A stretch of 24,929 bases of DNA. Source: Pelargonium cotyledonis (taxonomy: Eukaryota; Streptophyta; Magnoliopsida; Geraniales; Geraniaceae). Each line of letters starts with the position of its first letter. The stretch's first letter is position 1. The notes below the pieces were generated by a model. It saw nothing but the letters and a program-made list of their open reading frames with translations, had not been told where the DNA came from and ran no database searches. The stretch is taken from assembly GCA_036897625.1 (NCBI GenBank), contig JAYMTA010000719.1:1-24929 (forward strand), given 5' to 3'. The position numbers were made by a program, and so were the translations under genes. Below, piece after piece: positions 19,359 to 24,929 of this stretch.

Positions 19359-21374
19359 CTGGAACACAAACTGATACCAATAATCAACAGAAGTCACCAA
19401 ATAAATCATGCTATGCAAAACTGAAATCAAACTAACCAAATTCCTTTTCACATTTCAAGTTATCAATGCACCAATATAAAAAGAAATAAAAATATAAAAA
19501 AAAGACCAACTTTAACTATTTTATTTTTAAAATTTGAGACGATTCATTCCCACTGTATTCCTAGCCAAGAATTAGTCAGTCACCTGTGTCCTACATCATT
19601 TCCAATTGTCCAATGGGAAAGACTAAATTCATTACATAATCTACCAAACCTATGATTGTGAGTACCACAAGTTGTACTATGAGAATGTAAATTCACCAGA
19701 CACAAACTCATGTAAAAATGATACACCAGGCAGATTAACTTAAAACACCACATTGTAGAAACCAACACATAGCTAGCCATATCGGTGCACTCCTTGCTGC
19801 TACAATGATGATTATCATCATGAATTCCATTCCAAAATGTGCTCAGCAAGTTTGATCTCAGGCTTAAGTCATTATGAATATAGAAAGGAAAAAACGGTAT
19901 GCGAATTTCAAATCATTGGTTAAAGGGTATCAAGTAATTCAAAAGTCCGGAATGAAGCTTTCAAGATAAGGCAGTAGGAAATAATTACCAACTTAATGAC
20001 TTTCTGGTGCTCTATCATCAATTTATCGTACAAGACACCAAAATCTGAATTTTTGAATTTCCTCAATTTTCTGAGTTACATGTTTTGTTTTAGCTTAGGC
20101 AAGCATGTTAAGAGTAGCAAGACTGTCTACAAATATATTACTATAAGAAGAGAATGCCATAAATGTTTCAACTGATTATATTATTGCTTGCAAAAGTTTT
20201 GCTATTGCCAGCGAACTTCAACATACACATTCAACCCAGATGGTGGCAAACTGGTAATCAGAGCTTTGCATAATTGCCATCAAAGTGATTGTTGAATCAG
20301 TCTCAATCAACAAATAAGAAAATAATTGATTGAATATGAAATGCAGGCGTTCTCTCACAGTTTGAACTATGATTGGTCTTGACTATAGTGTTGCCAAACA
20401 CCGCAATAATTATGCAGGTTCTAGTTAGATGAGACCCTTTTCATGTCTCAATTCTATGAGTTGCTATCAGATGGTGGGTATCAAATAAGAAAAGAAGTTT
20501 ACTTTTTTGTCAATGAATTAGGGAGAGATAATATTGACAGTGGGTGTTTAATGATCAGGTTTATGATTGTCAAATCAATAAATGAGCAAGTATAAGTTTG
20601 CTGGCAATAGCAAACTTTTGTTGGCTATATAACCATATACCATGTAACACAATGAAAAGGAACAACACCATAAGTTGTAATATGATGGCAGGATGGAAAT
20701 TTAGAATTGAGGAAGACCATTAAATTTGGGGTAACCCAGACCAGATAGGAAAAAGTTTGTATAACTTGAACAACAAAAAACAGTTTCTGGCATAGCTTAT
20801 ACATATTCAAGTAACATAAATGGAAATAGCAACTATACATCAAAGGTATTGGAAATAACATGAGATATGCAAATGTTCATTTCGCTTTTTTTTCTCATGT
20901 TTCACACACATATGTTTGAGTTATACAACCATTTGTACATTACAAGCTTAATTATAAATGCATGTACAAATCCCGAAGTCATAAGGCAATAATCATGTAA
21001 AAAAACTGAAATAGAGATCAACACATTAGCTACTATATCTTGTTCTTTCTTTAATTCTATGACCCACATTTTAAGTCGCTTGAATAATATATCATCTACA
21101 CAAACGAGACAAAAATATACGTAAAATGCAATCATTCTGCACATATTTGTTTCGGGTAAATGGGAAAGAAGCCATCTCTAATAAAAGAACAGTTGTGGAC
21201 AATGTATAATCACTCCATAGTCATAGAACAAAACAAAACCAAATCCACCCCAATACAGTGGCACTGACAATACTATGAAAGCACTATGAACACTGCAATA
21301 CCCACATCAGTACACAGAGCAAAATTAAGACCCATATCACCAAAAACCAAGAGCAATCGAAATTGGAAGAGAAC
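19359..21374 (-). other. Probable 5'-UTR intron of the FRS gene
   Basis: This is about 2 kb of AT-rich sequence with only short, featureless open frames on either strand. On the minus strand it is bounded by a GTGAGT donor (21374 downwards) and a TTGTGTTCCAG acceptor ending at 19359. FAR1-family genes commonly have a long leader intron. The left part contains a pair of inverted repeats, listed separately. Confidence 0.5.
20191..20620. repeat. ~430-bp segment bounded by a 26-27 bp inverted repeat
   Basis: The left arm (20191-20217) begins CAAAAGTTTTGCTATTGCC and continues AGCGAACT. The complement of the right arm (20595-20620) begins CAAAAGTTTGCTATTGCC and continues AGCAAACT. They differ by one base and one T indel. 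The interior is non-coding. A non-autonomous transposon (MITE) is the simplest reading, but no target-site duplication was recognised at these boundaries, so the true ends may lie elsewhere. Confidence 0.5.
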
Positions 21375-21590
21375 TCACAGCGTCGATACTCGGTTGCAGA
21401 TCCGGCTGCTGTGGCAGAATCGCAGTGAGTGATGGCGAGAACTAAGAACGTGAGCAAGAAGATTGGAGCTAGGGGGATCGAAGAGAGAGAACCGGGTTTG
21501 GATTTAGCTTTTGGGTCAAGATCTGTGTGGCTGCTCTGCTGCAGAGTGCAGTGGCGCGTGCTTCCATGAGCATCAGGAGAGAGTCCGAAA
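21375..21590 (-). other. Probable 5' leader exon of the FRS gene
   Basis: On the minus strand this is a compact GC-richer block ending in a strong donor (CGACGCT|GTGAGT) about 2 kb before the FRS acceptor. A TATA-like AATAAAAT lies just upstream (near 21611-21618, read on the minus strand). An open frame from 21595 (MHFGLSPDAHGSTRHCTL...) contains a signal-peptide-like stretch (IPLAPIFLLTFLVLAITHC), but spliced to the FRS exon it would be out of frame with the FRS ATG. It would thus be an upstream ORF or part of a different gene. Noncoding leader is the favoured reading. Confidence 0.4.
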
Positions 21591-21599
21591 TGCAACTAA

Positions 21600-22085
21600 T
21601 GAGATAGAATTTTATTGTCCTTGCTCATTATTCTGACTATTAATGTATTAAAATTAGATAAAAAGTTAGAATTTGATTTATTTGGTCAATTAAAAATATA
21701 TATTTTTAGATTGAATATGAAGTGTTTCACTAGTTATAATAAACAAATTTGACAATTTACACTCGACTTATAAGTATATGCAATTTAATCAGACTTACAA
21801 TGGCTCTTATTTATTTTCAAATCATATCAAATGTAAAAATATTATACAAATTGGACAAGGCAAATATGCTCGGATGGTTCTATTGGGTTTCCGATTTGGT
21901 TCGGGTATTGGCCCGAAACTCAATTGATCAAGCCAAACCGGAAAAATTGTCTGTACTATTGCATATACACTTCATTTGCACTCAAAACATTTTTTTATAC
22001 TTTTAATATAGTTTGGACTTTGAGCCTGCCGAAACAGATTGAGCCCAACTTAACCTCTAGACGAAGCAGGGCCCAGATCATGTCA
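21600..22085. other. Divergent intergenic region between FRS and RPS9
   Basis: This AT-rich spacer separates the minus-strand FRS leader from the plus-strand RPS9 gene. Apart from the RPS9 promoter elements at its right edge, it contains a short patch (about 21885-21945) with TCGGGTATTGGCCCGAAA and CCAAACCGGAAAA words, similar in flavour to common plant repeats but unassigned. Confidence 0.45.
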
Positions 22086-22117
22086 AGCCCACTAGGGTTT
22101 AGGGTTTGCCCTATATA
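22042..22117 (+). promoter_or_regulatory. RPS9 core promoter: three site II elements, telo-box, TATA
   Basis: AGCCCA/GGCCCA (the reverse of TGGGCT/TGGGCC) occurs at 22042-22047, 22070-22075 and 22086-22091. TTAGGGTTT, the reverse telo-box, is at 22099-22107 and TATATA at 22112-22117. A pyrimidine-rich leader follows (TATTCTCGATCGTCTTCGTC and CCCTACCTCGCTCTCTC before the ATG at 22199). Site II plus telo-box is the classic arrangement of plant ribosomal-protein promoters, and the pyrimidine leader fits translational control of such mRNAs. Confidence 0.85.
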
Positions 22118-22198
22118 GCGAAACGATCTCCCATTTTTGCTATTCTCGATCGTCTTCGTCACTCCCCTACCTCGCTCTCTCAAGACCTAGACGGAACA

Positions 22199-24333
<2,135 letters not shown>

Positions 24334-24830
24334 ACAAGCAGCATAGAGTAGATCATCATTTCTAGGAAATGTTTGGAGTCTTTTCTGTTTCTGGTTTCCG
24401 CAGCTTATTTGTTTCTTTTGCATTTTTGTTGTAGTGGATCTTGGTACATGTTATGATTTCATGGTTTTCCGGATTTGAACACTAGCAGTCATCTATGAAT
24501 CTACCATTCGGGTTTGATTCATGGATAGGCTAAGCTTTTTGTTTTCTGTTTATGAAGTATATTTTAAAATGTTATTTTTAGTATGTTTCGTGTGTATTTT
24601 ATTTTTAAAATAGTTTTTTTTTTGAGAAAATTACACATATCTATTCTGAAGTATGTATTTTTTGTACGTATTTATTTTAAATTATAATTTATTATTTTTA
24701 GTTATTTTAGAGTATGTAATAAAACTATTTGTTCACTATTTTATTCAAATCTCCATCTATTGTGCTAAAATGACTAAAATGCCAAATAGACCCTTCGCTT
24801 GAAATTAAAAAATAAAAACTTGCAGAGATC
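24334..24830. other. RPS9 3' UTR and AT-rich intergenic sequence
   Basis: The first ~150 bp are T-rich and presumably the RPS9 3' UTR. The remainder is AT-rich with no recognisable gene. Confidence 0.55.
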
Positions 24831-24861
24831 TGGACAGCTCCGGGAACACGATCGTCCTTAA

Positions 24862-24929
24862 CCCTTGACCTCCTCCGGGAACGAGACGGTGGTGGTGGAG
24901 TCGTACGTCGTGGACACGCCGTCGGGGAA
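24862..24929 (+). pseudogene. Fragment resembling the C-terminal part of a PYR/PYL ABA receptor
   Basis: The last bases of the window are abruptly GC-rich. In frame from 24862 they encode PLTSSGNETVVVESYVVDTP followed by SG. The stretch TVVVESYVVDTPSGN closely resembles the conserved (T/L)VVVES(Y/F)VVD(V)PxGN block of PYR/PYL/RCAR abscisic-acid receptors, which sits before the C-terminal helix. A TAA stop lies in frame at 24859-24861 and the upstream DNA does not encode the rest of the START-like fold. This is therefore a relic, a transposed fragment, or an exon with an unrecognised splice site. The window ends before the C-terminal helix could be checked. Confidence 0.4.

Noticed and set aside
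19359..19451. 31-codon N-terminal extension of the FRS protein (MKRNLVSLISVLHS...)
   Set aside because: A splice acceptor abuts the next ATG and the extension is unlike FRS family N-termini.
19580..19849. 89-codon minus-strand open frame in the FRS leader intron
   Set aside because: His/Cys-rich but without ordered zinc-finger spacing or family resemblance; probably chance.

Overview
The window reads as nuclear DNA of a eudicot plant. It is AT-rich, with spliced GT-AG genes, microsatellites, MITE-like repeats, telo-box/site II promoter elements and families typical of land plants (NAC, FAR1-related, SKIP23/DUF295 F-box, DUF1666). I see no bacterial, viral or organellar genes, no CRISPR array and no tRNA or rRNA gene.

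Layout, left to right. (1) 1-3900 is AT-rich intergenic DNA holding an imperfect tandem repeat with AC microsatellites, a short MITE-like remnant and a weak SINE-like patch. (2) 3966-6976 (+) is a five-exon DUF1666 gene. (3) 7070-13540 is a tandem duplication of an F-box/DUF295 (SKIP23-like) gene. Copy 1 (7209-8411) is a pseudogene with a stop codon and two frameshifts, yet it keeps a good-looking promoter. Copy 2 (11159-12463) is intact, 434 aa, but its equivalent promoter is eroded. A Mutator-type MITE with near-identical 9-bp flanks sits between the copies (10326-10707). A third, badly decayed F-box fragment lies at 12857-12985. (4) 14049-15363 (-) is a three-exon NAC transcription factor of the FEZ type. 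(5) 17352-19358 (-) is a FAR1-related (FRS6/FRS8-like) protein derived from a MULE transposase. Its ATG directly follows a splice acceptor, so it has a 5'-UTR intron, probably reaching a leader exon near 21375-21590. (6) 22199-24333 (+) is the ribosomal protein S9 (uS4) gene, with a typical plant ribosomal-protein promoter (three site II elements, telo-box, TATA). (7) The last ~70 bases are GC-rich and encode a short stretch resembling the C-terminal part of PYR/PYL abscisic-acid receptors; an in-frame stop just upstream makes it a fragment or relic.

The genes look like independent single loci, not a functional cluster. The FRS and RPS9 genes are divergent and share an intergenic stretch of roughly 600 bp. 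The most informative part is the F-box duplication, where coding decay and promoter decay fell on opposite copies. I did not find a convincing previously undescribed system. Exon boundaries were inferred by eye from splice consensus, reading-frame continuity and remembered family sequences; no search was run.
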